The translations under genes were made by a program, and so were the position numbers. The notes below the pieces were generated by a model. That model worked only from the letters and a program-made list of their open reading frames with translations, searched no databases and was not told where the DNA came from. Positions 7,930 to 14,796 of a stretch of 24,638 bases of DNA are shown here, one piece after another. This DNA is from an uncultured Christensenellaceae bacterium (GTDB lineage Bacteria > Bacillota > Clostridia > Christensenellales > Christensenellaceae): assembly GCA_934373295.1 (NCBI GenBank), contig CAKROK010000028.1, forward strand, positions 1 to 24,638, in the 5' to 3' direction. Every line of letters begins with the position of its first letter. Position 1 is the stretch's first letter.

Positions 7930-8786
7930 AGGCTCCTCCTCTTTTTGAAATATCTTCCCACAAGGCTCACCGCGAGGTTTATAAGCACGGTGAGTATCAT
8001 CAATATTGCGGCTATCGCGAACGCGACTTCAAATTCGCCCTGCTCCTTAGCGTAGAAGTACAGCGCGACGGTGAGCGTCGCCCCCGAGCTCGTGAGCCCC
8101 GCGAAGAAGCCGTTTAACGTATGCGCAACGCCCGCCGTAAACAGCAGCGCCGCCGATTCTCCCAAAATTCTTCCCACGCAGAGTATGCAGCCTGTTATAA
8201 CGCCGTCCACACATCCGGGCAGAACGACCGTCCTTATGACGCGCCATTTTCCCGCGCCCAGACCGAACGCGCCCTCTCTCAAGCTCTGCGGAACGGTTTT
8301 GAGGCTCTCCTGAGTCGTCCTCATTACCGTGGGCAGGTTCATTATTACGAGCGTGAGCGCGCCCGCTAAAAGCGAGGTCTGCATGTTTAAAAACTGACAG
8401 AAGAACAGCATTCCCACAAGGCCGTATATTATGGAGGGGATGCCGGAAAGCGTCTCCGCGGCGTATTCTATCACGGAGACAAGGCGCTTGCTCTTGGCAT
8501 ATTCGCTCAAATATATTGCCGCGCCCACGCCCAGCGGAAGCACGAATATTAGCGTCGCTATGACGATATACAGCGTGTTTAATATATCGGGCAATATGCC
8601 TATCGACCCCTTTAAATAGCTCGGCTTGGTAGATAAAAGCTCCCAGCTTATGCCGGGGATGCCCTTATACATCACATAGCCTATCAAAAACAGCGCGAGC
8701 GCGCAGGTCAGCGTGACGGATATGCCCATTAATACGCGCATCGTCCCGCCATAGACCTTTCTCTTTACAGACAGCTTTTTATTCAT
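7926..8786 (-). CDS. pstA: Phosphate ABC transporter permease PstA
   Basis: 286 residues with about six hydrophobic helices. The first begins near residue 17, and the BPD_transp_1 coupling segment EGAFGLGAGKWRVIRTVVLP lies near 173-192. The upstream motif PLGVGAAIYLSEYA and SGIPSIIYGLVGM are characteristic of PstA. Forms the membrane channel with PstC. The ATG at 8786 lies one base after the pstC stop. Confidence 0.96.
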   Translation of the reverse strand: MNKKLSVKRKVYGGTMRVLMGISVTLTCALALFLIGYVMYKGIPGISWELLSTKPSYLKGSIGILPDILNTLYIVIATLIFVLPLGVGAAIYLSEYAKSKRLVSVIEYAAETLSGIPSIIYGLVGMLFFCQFLNMQTSLLAGALTLVIMNLPTVMRTTQESLKTVPQSLREGAFGLGAGKWRVIRTVVLPGCVDGVITGCILCVGRILGESAALLFTAGVAHTLNGFFAGLTSSGATLTVALYFYAKEQGEFEVAFAIAAILMILTVLINLAVSLVGRYFKKRRSL

Positions 8787-8787
8787 A

Positions 8788-9657
8788 TCATTTCTCCTTC
8801 TTGCGCTTTAAAAAGAAGTTGAGCGCGGCGTTTATGAGCATTATGAACAGGAACAGCACGAGCGCGATGGAAAACAGCGCCTCTCTTTGAAGTCCGGATG
8901 AATAGGACATCTCACTCGCCACGGCGGTCGTCAAGAAGCGCACGCTTTCGAAAAGCGAGGGCATGTTGGGCGCGTTTCCCGCGACCATCATCACCGCCAT
9001 CGCCTCGCCGATAGCCCTGCCCACGCCCAGCACGACGGCAGCGGCTATTCCGCTCTTTGCCGCGGGGACGGACACCTTGAAGTACGTCTCGATGGGCGTC
9101 GCGCCCAGCGCCAGCGACGCGTCCTCATACTCCCTCGGCACTGCCTCGAGCGCCGTGAGCGAAACCTTTATGATAGAGGGCAGTATCATTATTGAAAGCA
9201 CTATTATCGCGCTGAATAATCCCGCGCCGTCCGACAGGCCGAATATCTCGCGCACGCCCGGGACGAGCACCATCATGCCCACGAGGCCGTAGACCACTGA
9301 GGGTATTCCGGAAAGCAGGCTGACCGCGCTGCTTATGACCGCCTTGAGCTTGGGCGGGGCGAGCTTTGCCAAATAGACCGCGGTCATAAAGCCTATGGGT
9401 ACGCCTATCAATATCGCGCCCGCTGTGCCGTAGACGCTCGTCAATATGAAAGGCAGTATGCCGAATTTAGGCTCGGACGCAGTTGACGCCCACTCCTCGC
9501 CGAAGAGGAAGTTACCCAGACCTATCTTGGTTATCGCGGGTATGCCGGATATCACGAGGTACGCCGTTATGAGCAGAACGCAGCCCACGGTTATAAGCCC
9601 CAATACGAGAAATACGCCGTGGATAATATCCTCAAGTATCTTTCTTTTGCGTTTCAT
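8788..9657 (-). CDS. pstC: Phosphate ABC transporter permease PstC
   Basis: 289 residues, about six membrane helices. PIGFMTAVYLAKLAPPKL, SGIPSVVYGLVGMMVLVP and the EAA-like coupling loop YEDASLALGATPIETYFKV are typical of PstC. GVGRAIGEAMAVMMVAGN is the conserved late helix. Separated from pstS by 157 bases that hold a hairpin but no clear terminator, so it is probably co-transcribed with pstS. AAAGGATA lies before the ATG. Confidence 0.96.
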   Translation of the reverse strand: MKRKRKILEDIIHGVFLVLGLITVGCVLLITAYLVISGIPAITKIGLGNFLFGEEWASTASEPKFGILPFILTSVYGTAGAILIGVPIGFMTAVYLAKLAPPKLKAVISSAVSLLSGIPSVVYGLVGMMVLVPGVREIFGLSDGAGLFSAIIVLSIMILPSIIKVSLTALEAVPREYEDASLALGATPIETYFKVSVPAAKSGIAAAVVLGVGRAIGEAMAVMMVAGNAPNMPSLFESVRFLTTAVASEMSYSSGLQREALFSIALVLFLFIMLINAALNFFLKRKKEK

Positions 9658-9758
9658 GCGCTTTATCCTTTCGATGAAAATGCCGCAGACTGCATCAAAT
9701 TTTTACAATCCGCATTATTGTTGATGTTTCCCTAAAAGTGTTTCAGATGATAGTTTTG

Positions 9759-9784
9759 GGCGATGCCCTTTTTAGGACACCGCC
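9759..9784 (-). promoter_or_regulatory. Hairpin between pstS and pstC, possible mRNA processing or attenuation site
   Basis: Minus-strand GGCGGTG pairs with CATCGCC (7 pairs, one G-U) with an inner CCT/AGG stem. No U-run follows in the minus direction, so it is unlikely to be a full terminator. Such hairpins often give higher amounts of the binding protein than of the permeases; that role is inferred. Confidence 0.5.
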
Positions 9785-9814
9785 TTTTGTTTATCAGGTC
9801 TTTTTTTATTTATC

Positions 9815-10696
9815 TTACTTGAGCGGAACAGCTCCTGCTGCTGCGATCATCTCGCTTGCATCGGCGGATGTCGCGAAGTCGAAGAACTTCTGAGCGGCGG
9901 GGGAAAGCTCCGTGCCTTCCTTGGTTACGAGGACGAAGGGACGCTGCACCACGTAGCTGCCGTCTTTTACTGTGTCCTCAGTGGGGGCTACTCCGCCGAC
10001 CTTTAAGGACTTGACGGTGTCGCCTACTGCTGCGAGGGACGCATATCCTATCGCGTTGGGGTTGCCCGCTACCGTGGTGATTACGTCGCCTGTGGATGTG
10101 AGCTCCTGGCGATACTTGCAGGCTTCCTCAGTCTTGGTGATGGATTCAAAGCCATCTCTTGTGCCCGATCCTGCCTCTCTTCCGATGAGGACGATCTCAG
10201 CATCAGCTCCGCCGACTTCCTTCCAGTTGGTGATTTTACCCGTGAAGATATCCGCAATCTGTTCAATGGTGAGGTCTTCAACCGCGTTCTCGTTATTTAC
10301 GATTATCGCGATGCCGTCAAGTGCGAGAGTCGTCTCAACGAGACCCTGCGACTTCTCCTCATCCTTTAATGCGCGGCTGGAAAGACCGATGTCACAGCGG
10401 CCCTCAGAGACCGCCGTTATGCCGGAGCCTGAGCCGGTGGGGTTATAAGTGAAGTTAACTCCGTCGTTTGCTTCCATGAACGCCTCGCCCAGAGCGCCGA
10501 TGACCTTCTCCATGGAGGTGGAGCCGTCGGTCGCTACCGTGCCGGAAACCTTATCGTCAGCAGCCTTGGTGGGGTCCGCCGCGGGTTGAGTGGCATCCGT
10601 GGGAGCGGAGGGTTCAGCGGTATTGCCGCCCGAGCAGGCGACAAGCGCCGTTAATACGAGCAATACGGAAACGATCATGCAAATTATCTTTTTCAT
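9815..10696 (-). CDS. pstS: Phosphate-binding lipoprotein PstS
   Basis: 293 residues from the ATG at 10696, which follows AAGGAGAT at good spacing. An upstream in-frame ATG at 10744 falls at the predicted transcription start and is rejected. Lipoprotein signal: MKKIIC, hydrophobic stretch, lipobox LVAC with C21, then a T/A/P-rich tether (about 22-50). The periplasmic-binding fold follows: TDGSTSMEKVIGAL, GSGSGITAVSEGRCDIGLSS, the PstS hallmark IADIFTGKITNWKEVGG, and the phosphate-contact segment REAGSGTRDGFE. It captures phosphate outside the membrane for PstCAB. First gene of the operon, behind a Pho-box promoter. Confidence 0.96.
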   Translation of the reverse strand: MKKIICMIVSVLLVLTALVACSGGNTAEPSAPTDATQPAADPTKAADDKVSGTVATDGSTSMEKVIGALGEAFMEANDGVNFTYNPTGSGSGITAVSEGRCDIGLSSRALKDEEKSQGLVETTLALDGIAIIVNNENAVEDLTIEQIADIFTGKITNWKEVGGADAEIVLIGREAGSGTRDGFESITKTEEACKYRQELTSTGDVITTVAGNPNAIGYASLAAVGDTVKSLKVGGVAPTEDTVKDGSYVVQRPFVLVTKEGTELSPAAQKFFDFATSADASEMIAAAGAVPLK

Positions 10697-10750
10697 CTTT
10701 TTATCTCCTTTAAAATCTTTTGATTTGGTTATCATCTTTTCCATGCTTTT

Positions 10751-10805
10751 ATGATAAATCGGAGATGTAAAAAGAAAAAGCGGGCTTTTGTCAAATCGAT
10801 GTAAA
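10751..10805 (-). promoter_or_regulatory. Pho-box promoter of the pst-pho operon
   Basis: Minus-strand direct repeats TTTACA (10805-10800), TTGACA (10794-10789) and TTTACA (10771-10766) lie on an 11-base spacing (the third is one base off two turns), followed by a -10 TATCAT (10756-10751). With the start of transcription near 10744 the repeats span about -61 to -22, the place where B. subtilis PhoP binds its TTAACA-like repeats. There is no separate -35 at the usual spacing, as expected for an activator-dependent promoter. Confidence 0.75.
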
Positions 10806-10879
10806 AGTGGAAATGTTTCGAGGAGGATGGTATTGCGCTTAATTTTAAAAGAACAAATACACAGCTAAAAACAGGCAAT

Positions 10880-10988
10880 CAAAATGTGCCGATTTGTCGT
10901 CACTTTTCAAGCGAGGTGAATGAGGCGTACTTTAGTACGTCGATTGAACCGAGTCGCAGAAAAGGGGCGACAAGGTGGTGCATTTTGG
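10880..10988 (+). repeat. Family B palindromic element, copy 1
   Basis: About 109 bp with terminal inverted repeats: CAAAATGTGCC at the left and GGTGCATTTTG at the right. Pairing continues inward (TTGTCG with CGACAA, CTTTTC with GAAAAG) to a central GTACTTTAGTAC. No coding capacity. Its central and right parts are nearly identical to 18565-18675. It interrupts a family A element, so it appears to be the younger insertion. Confidence 0.8.
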
Positions 10989-11227
10989 AAGCCTGAGGTT
11001 GCTTTGCTGCGCAAAGCTCCATTATATGTACGCGGCGCAGCTTTCAAAAGCAAAACGGCTCCCGCCGTTTTGCTTTTGAAAGTGCCCGCCCAGCCCCGCC
11101 CCCGCCCCGCCTTTGGCGGGGGCGGGCGGGCTTAGTTTTTGCGCGCCAACGGCGCGCAAAAACCTGCGCCGCACGTCGTCGGCACGCTCGCTTTTTAATC
11201 GGAGAACAAGGCAAAAGACTTGCGTAT

Positions 11228-11266
11228 AAAAAATCACTTTCGGCGAAAAGCCGCGCCGAAAGTGAT
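11228..11266 (-). terminator. Terminator of the rpiR-baiN operon, made from hairpin D of the repeat
   Basis: On the minus strand a 13-bp perfect stem (11266-11254 with 11245-11233, loop of 8) is followed by six Us (11233-11228). It lies about 49 bases past the flavoprotein stop codon, and no other terminator is visible between. Confidence 0.75.
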
Positions 11267-11314
11267 ACATTATTGAAAATCCACATGTTCTCGAGTTTTT
11301 TACGCAAGACGCCC

Positions 11315-12553
11315 TTACCCGTCTGCCTGCTCCGCCGCGCACATGCCCGCCAAATACCCCGTCGAAAAGGCTATTTGCAGGTTGAACCCGCCCGTGTATG
11401 CGTCGAGGTCAAGCACCTCCCCCGCAAAGTACAGCCCGTCTATGAGCTTACTGCGCATGGTGGTCGGGTCGACCTCTTTGACGTTCACCCCGCCGCGCGT
11501 AATGATCGCCTCTTTGATGCTTCGCTTTGAATGAACGGTCAGCTTAAAGCACTTGAGCGCGTTTACGAGCATTTCGCGCTGCTCACGCGTGACGTCGTGT
11601 ATGAACAGCTCCGGCTCAAGCGCACAATAATCCAGCAAAACGGGAATAAAGCTCTTGGGCACGAGCGCGCCCAGCACGTTTTTGAGCTGCTTGTTGCTCG
11701 TCTCGGAAAAATCACGCAATATGCGTTTATCGAGCTTTTCCTTAGTGAGCGCGGGCTTGAAATCTATCTCTATTTGTGCTCCGAATGCGTTTTTCGCACT
11801 CAGATGTGCGGATGCAGACAGCACGAGCGGACCGGAGACGCCAAAATGCGTGAGCAGCATCTCCCCCTGCTCCTCATATAGCTTTTTGCCGTTTGATAAA
11901 AGCGTCAGCTTGACGTTTTTTAAGGAAAGTCCCTGCGCGGGCGCGATCAGCTCCCGCTCCTTTACCGCCAGCGCGACGAGCGAGGGCTCAAGCTCCGTCA
12001 CGGTATGCCCCGCCGACTTTGCGAACGTATATCCGTCTCCCGTGCTGCCCGTGAGCGGATAGGACAGCCCGCCCGTGCATATTATCACTCGGTCAAAAAG
12101 ATGCCGTCCGCTCTCGCTCACAAGCCCCTTTACCGCGCCGTTTTCGATTATAATACTGTTGACTTTATCGTTAAAGCGCAGCTTGGCCCCCGCGCTACGC
12201 GCCATTTTCACGAGCGTGTTTATGACGTCGCTCGATTTATCAGATTCGGGAAATATCCTCCCGCCGCGCTCGACCTTCGTCCTCAGCCCGTTTTTGTTTA
12301 AAAGGTCAATGAGCGCGTCGTTTGTAAATGTATATAACGCCGAATACAGGAACTTCGGGTGCGTGGGGATATTCGAAAAAAAGTCCTCAATATCACAGGA
12401 ATTCGTGATGTTGCATCTTCCCTTGCCCGTTATATACAGCTTTTTGCCCGCCTTTTCGTTGCCGTCAAACACGGTCACATCCGCGCCGTTTTCCGCCGCC
12501 GAATACGCCGCCATTAGCCCCGCCGCGCCGCAGCCTATTATGCCTATTTTCAC
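11315..12553 (-). CDS. BaiN/HI0933-family FAD-dependent oxidoreductase
   Basis: 412 residues, the usual length. An N-terminal FAD-binding Rossmann motif IIGCGAAGLMAA (5-16) is followed by the family signature KLYITGKGRCNITNSC (about 38-53). A second dinucleotide-contact segment IICTGGLSYPLTGSTGDG is mid-protein, and the C-terminal FAD contact is FAGEVLDLDAYTGGFNLQIAFSTG. Related proteins reduce 3-oxo-delta4 bile-acid intermediates in gut clostridia, but most HI0933-family members have no known substrate, so I do not assign one. The ATG overlaps the rpiR stop by 4 bases; the two genes are one transcription unit. Confidence 0.9.
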   Translation of the reverse strand: MKIGIIGCGAAGLMAAYSAAENGADVTVFDGNEKAGKKLYITGKGRCNITNSCDIEDFFSNIPTHPKFLYSALYTFTNDALIDLLNKNGLRTKVERGGRIFPESDKSSDVINTLVKMARSAGAKLRFNDKVNSIIIENGAVKGLVSESGRHLFDRVIICTGGLSYPLTGSTGDGYTFAKSAGHTVTELEPSLVALAVKERELIAPAQGLSLKNVKLTLLSNGKKLYEEQGEMLLTHFGVSGPLVLSASAHLSAKNAFGAQIEIDFKPALTKEKLDKRILRDFSETSNKQLKNVLGALVPKSFIPVLLDYCALEPELFIHDVTREQREMLVNALKCFKLTVHSKRSIKEAIITRGGVNVKEVDPTTMRSKLIDGLYFAGEVLDLDAYTGGFNLQIAFSTGYLAGMCAAEQADG

Positions 12554-13440
12554 GCCTCGTCAGTCTCCCCATCCGGCTTTTCAAACTCCTGACGCGCGTA
12601 TATCTTCTTTTCGCGCCAGATGTTCTCCATCATGCTGAAGTTTTCGATAAGCGTCTCCTTATTTCTAAGCCCGAGCATTATTATAAGCGCGTTTATGATG
12701 CTGAGCGGCGCGACGAGAGAATCCACAAACGAGTTCATGTCGCTCTTTGTGAGTATGCACGTGTCCGCGACCTCGTAGAGCGGCGACATCTTGTTATCCG
12801 TTATCGTGACGATGTTCGCGCCTACGCTCTTAGCAAACTTTAAGCCCTCCACCGTCTGGTTGGAGTATCTCGGGAAGCCTATTCCTATGACGACATCCTC
12901 CTTTGTTGCGTGCATGAGCTGCGCATAGAGATCCGCCGTGCCCACGGTGATGAGCTCCGGGCTTTCCATGATGTAGCTCAAGTAATATACGAGAAACTGC
13001 GCGAGCTGGGAGCTGCTCCTGAAGCCTATGACGAATATCCTCCTCGCCTTGCAGAGACGGTCGACTACGTTCATAAACGCCTCGGTATCGAGATTCTCCC
13101 TCGTCTCCTTTAAGTTGGTTATCTCCTGCTTGAGCACCGTGTCTATTATCTTATCCGGGTCCATGCCCTCCATGAGGTTTAGGCGCTGGACGCTCGTCAG
13201 CTTGTTTTTTATTATCTCCTGCAGGTTTTTTTGCAGCTCGGGATAGCCCTCATATCCGAGTGCGCACGCAAAGCGCACCACCGTCGACTCGCTCACGCCG
13301 ACCGTCTTTCCCAGCGTACTCGCCGTCATGAACGCCGCCTTGTCGTAATTTTCAAGTATGAAGCCCGCGATCATGCGCTGGCACTTGCTCAAGCTCCTGA
13401 GCTCCTGGTTTTTGATGTTTGTTAGATCGGAAAAATTCAT
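12550..13440 (-). CDS. MurR/RpiR-family transcriptional regulator
   Basis: 296 residues. An N-terminal HTH_6 domain has the recognition region FMTASTLGKTVGVSESTVVRF (split at about 37-57). A C-terminal SIS domain (about 132-260) begins RRIFVIGFRSSSQLAQFL and contains VVIGIGFPRYSNQTVEGLKFAKS. Such regulators sense phosphosugars, often controlling amino-sugar or sialic-acid use. No sugar gene is adjacent; the only partner is the downstream flavoprotein, so its targets are unknown. The ATG lies 7 bases after GCGGAG. Confidence 0.92.
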   Translation of the reverse strand: MNFSDLTNIKNQELRSLSKCQRMIAGFILENYDKAAFMTASTLGKTVGVSESTVVRFACALGYEGYPELQKNLQEIIKNKLTSVQRLNLMEGMDPDKIIDTVLKQEITNLKETRENLDTEAFMNVVDRLCKARRIFVIGFRSSSQLAQFLVYYLSYIMESPELITVGTADLYAQLMHATKEDVVIGIGFPRYSNQTVEGLKFAKSVGANIVTITDNKMSPLYEVADTCILTKSDMNSFVDSLVAPLSIINALIIMLGLRNKETLIENFSMMENIWREKKIYARQEFEKPDGETDEA

Positions 13441-13481
13441 TTTATACTCCGCAATTCAGTTTATTTATCAATTTCGTACCT

Positions 13482-13510
13482 ATTATACTATCCTTAACCG
13501 CAAAATGCAA
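13482..13510 (-). promoter_or_regulatory. Candidate promoter of rpiR
   Basis: Minus strand: TTGCAT (13510-13505), a 17-base spacer, and TATAAT (13487-13482), about 42 bases before the ATG. The -10 is perfect, the -35 weak. The rest of 13511-13635 is AT-rich and I see nothing in it. Confidence 0.55.
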
Positions 13511-13635
13511 TTCGAATTATGAATTATTTCAAATTTTTCTTGCAGAATTTTTGTGTGTATGCGATGTATGCCCGCTGTTTTCGGCTTATTTCGCCAAAGC
13601 ACCCATGTTTCGTTCATCCTCATCAGATGAATAAT

Positions 13636-13960
13636 CAGGTTGCTTTGCTTGCGCAAAGCTCCATTATATATTCGTGTCGTTATGCCGCCCCGCTGACGCC
13701 AAAATAATTCATCTCACCCGTTCGCGCGCGGCGCAGCTTTCAAAAACGAAAAGGCATCCGCCTTTTCGTTTTTGAAAGTCGCCCGCCCATAGCCCGCCCC
13801 CGCGGGGGCGGGCTATGGGCGGGCTTAGTTTTTGCGGCTTCGCCGCAAAAACCTGCGCCGCGCCTCGTCAGCAAGCTCGTTTTTTAATCGGAGGGCAAGA
13901 GGAAAGACTTGCGTATAAAAAATCGCCTTTGACGATTTGCCGCGTCAAAAGAGATACCTT
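13636..13960 (+). repeat. Family A mosaic hairpin element, copy 4
   Basis: Starts at GGTTGC with hairpin GCTTTGC/GCAAAGC, then the long linker shared with the copy at 3766. Cassette between GCGGCGCAG (13728-13736) and CTGCGCCGC (13853-13861): A hairpin 13737-13755/13760-13778 (19 perfect pairs, loop ATCC), C palindrome 13781-13824 (22 perfect pairs, no loop), G hairpin 13828-13838/13842-13852. Hairpin D is 13922-13934/13943-13955 with two mismatches, flanked by an A-run and a T-run, so it could terminate in both directions. It lacks the left GAGGAGGA...TGCGCTT part. Confidence 0.88.
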
Positions 13961-13993
13961 TTTTCTCTTACCCACCGCATATTTTACTGTATC

Positions 13994-14020
13994 AAAAAAG
14001 AGGCATTTTGCAGCCTCTTT
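13994..14020 (-). terminator. Intrinsic terminator after surE
   Basis: Minus strand AAAGAGGC (14020-14013) and GCCTCTTT (14004-13997) form an 8-bp stem with an 8-base loop, then a run of Us (13999-13994). It ends the decarboxylase-surE operon, 13 bases past the stop. Confidence 0.92.
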
Positions 14021-14033
14021 AATGAATTATTCA

Positions 14034-14792
14034 TCACTTGCTCATTATCCCTTCGAGCACCTTATTTCCCCGCTCGTCCGTGCGGTCGTATTTCAAAACG
14101 GAAATCGAGACGTATCCGTCCATCACCGCGCGAACGTCCGTTCCCTCCTCCTGAGGGATGTCCCGCGTGCTCATGAGCTGACAGAGCATCTTGCCGTCCT
14201 CCTGCGTGACGTCGTAGCCCTCCTCGTAGCATCTTCCTGCCTGCCGAGTGAGCTTCACGCCCTTGACCGCGCCGTTTTTTATGACGTCCGGTATGTTAAT
14301 GTTTACGACCGGGTTTTCCGGCATATCCGAAATGTCGTTTTCATTCAAAAATCCCGCTAAGAAGTCTGCGGCGAAATCAAACTGCGCACGTCCGCGCTCA
14401 TTCATGCAGGATATCGCCACGGACTTTTTGCCGTATACCGCGCCCTCTAGCGCCGCGCCGAACGTCCCTGAATAGCATATATCCCGACCGAAGTTTTCGC
14501 CGTCGTTTATGCCGGATACGACCATGTCCACATCCGGAAAGAACCGCAATAGCGCCAGCTTTACGCAGTCCGCAGGGCTCCCGCCCACGGCGTATGCGGC
14601 AATATCCTCATATCCCGAAATAACGCGCTTTTCCACAGGTATCGCGCGCATGTAGTTTATGGACTGCGAAAAACCGCTCCTCTGACCGTCCGGCGCCATC
14701 ACGACAAGCTCATGCCTGCCGTAAAGCGCCGCGATAAGCGCGTGTATACCCTGTGCGTCTATGCCGTCGTCGTTTACTAAAAGTATGCGCAT
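14034..14792 (-). CDS. surE: 5'/3'-nucleotidase SurE
   Basis: 252 residues, full length. MRILLVNDDGIDAQGI carries the metal-binding D8-D9, S39 is in GQRSGFSQSINY, and N96 is in SGINDGENFGRDICYSGTFGAA; these are the conserved metal-site residues. SurE removes phosphate from nucleoside monophosphates in the cytoplasm, usually in stress or stationary phase. Its start is 4 bases after the oadA stop, so it is the last gene of the decarboxylase operon, an unusual neighbour with no evident metabolic link. Confidence 0.94.
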   Translation of the reverse strand: MRILLVNDDGIDAQGIHALIAALYGRHELVVMAPDGQRSGFSQSINYMRAIPVEKRVISGYEDIAAYAVGGSPADCVKLALLRFFPDVDMVVSGINDGENFGRDICYSGTFGAALEGAVYGKKSVAISCMNERGRAQFDFAADFLAGFLNENDISDMPENPVVNINIPDVIKNGAVKGVKLTRQAGRCYEEGYDVTQEDGKMLCQLMSTRDIPQEEGTDVRAVMDGYVSISVLKYDRTDERGNKVLEGIMSK

Positions 14793-14796
14793 ACGC

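Larger units (their letters stand above)
10820..11275 (+). repeat. Family A mosaic hairpin element, copy 3 (with nested family B)
   Basis: The left part (GAGGAGGATGG, TGCGCTTAATTTTA) is interrupted at 10880-10988 by a family B element. It then continues with GGTTGC, hairpin GCTTTGC/GCAAAGC and the short linker ATTATATGTAC. The cassette between GCGGCGCAG (11032-11040) and CTGCGCCGC (11164-11172) has A hairpin 11041-11059/11064-11082 (19 perfect pairs), an imperfect C hairpin about 11084-11131, and G hairpin 11135-11147/11151-11163. Hairpin D (11233-11245/11254-11266, 13 perfect pairs) ends the element and doubles as a terminator. Confidence 0.88.

Noticed and set aside
9759..9784. Intrinsic terminator separating pstS from pstC
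   Set aside because: The T-run is on the wrong side for minus-strand transcription; kept only as a possible processing or attenuation hairpin.
10697..10744. Upstream start for pstS
   Set aside because: It would begin at the predicted transcription start and add 16 polar residues before the signal peptide; the ATG at 10696 has a strong ribosome binding site.
11022..11342. 106-codon minus-strand frame over family A copy 3
   Set aside because: It runs through perfect palindromes and the terminator hairpin and has no ribosome binding site.
13815..14360. 181-codon plus-strand frame overlapping surE
   Set aside because: Its first part lies in the repeat element and the rest is antisense to surE; no start signals.
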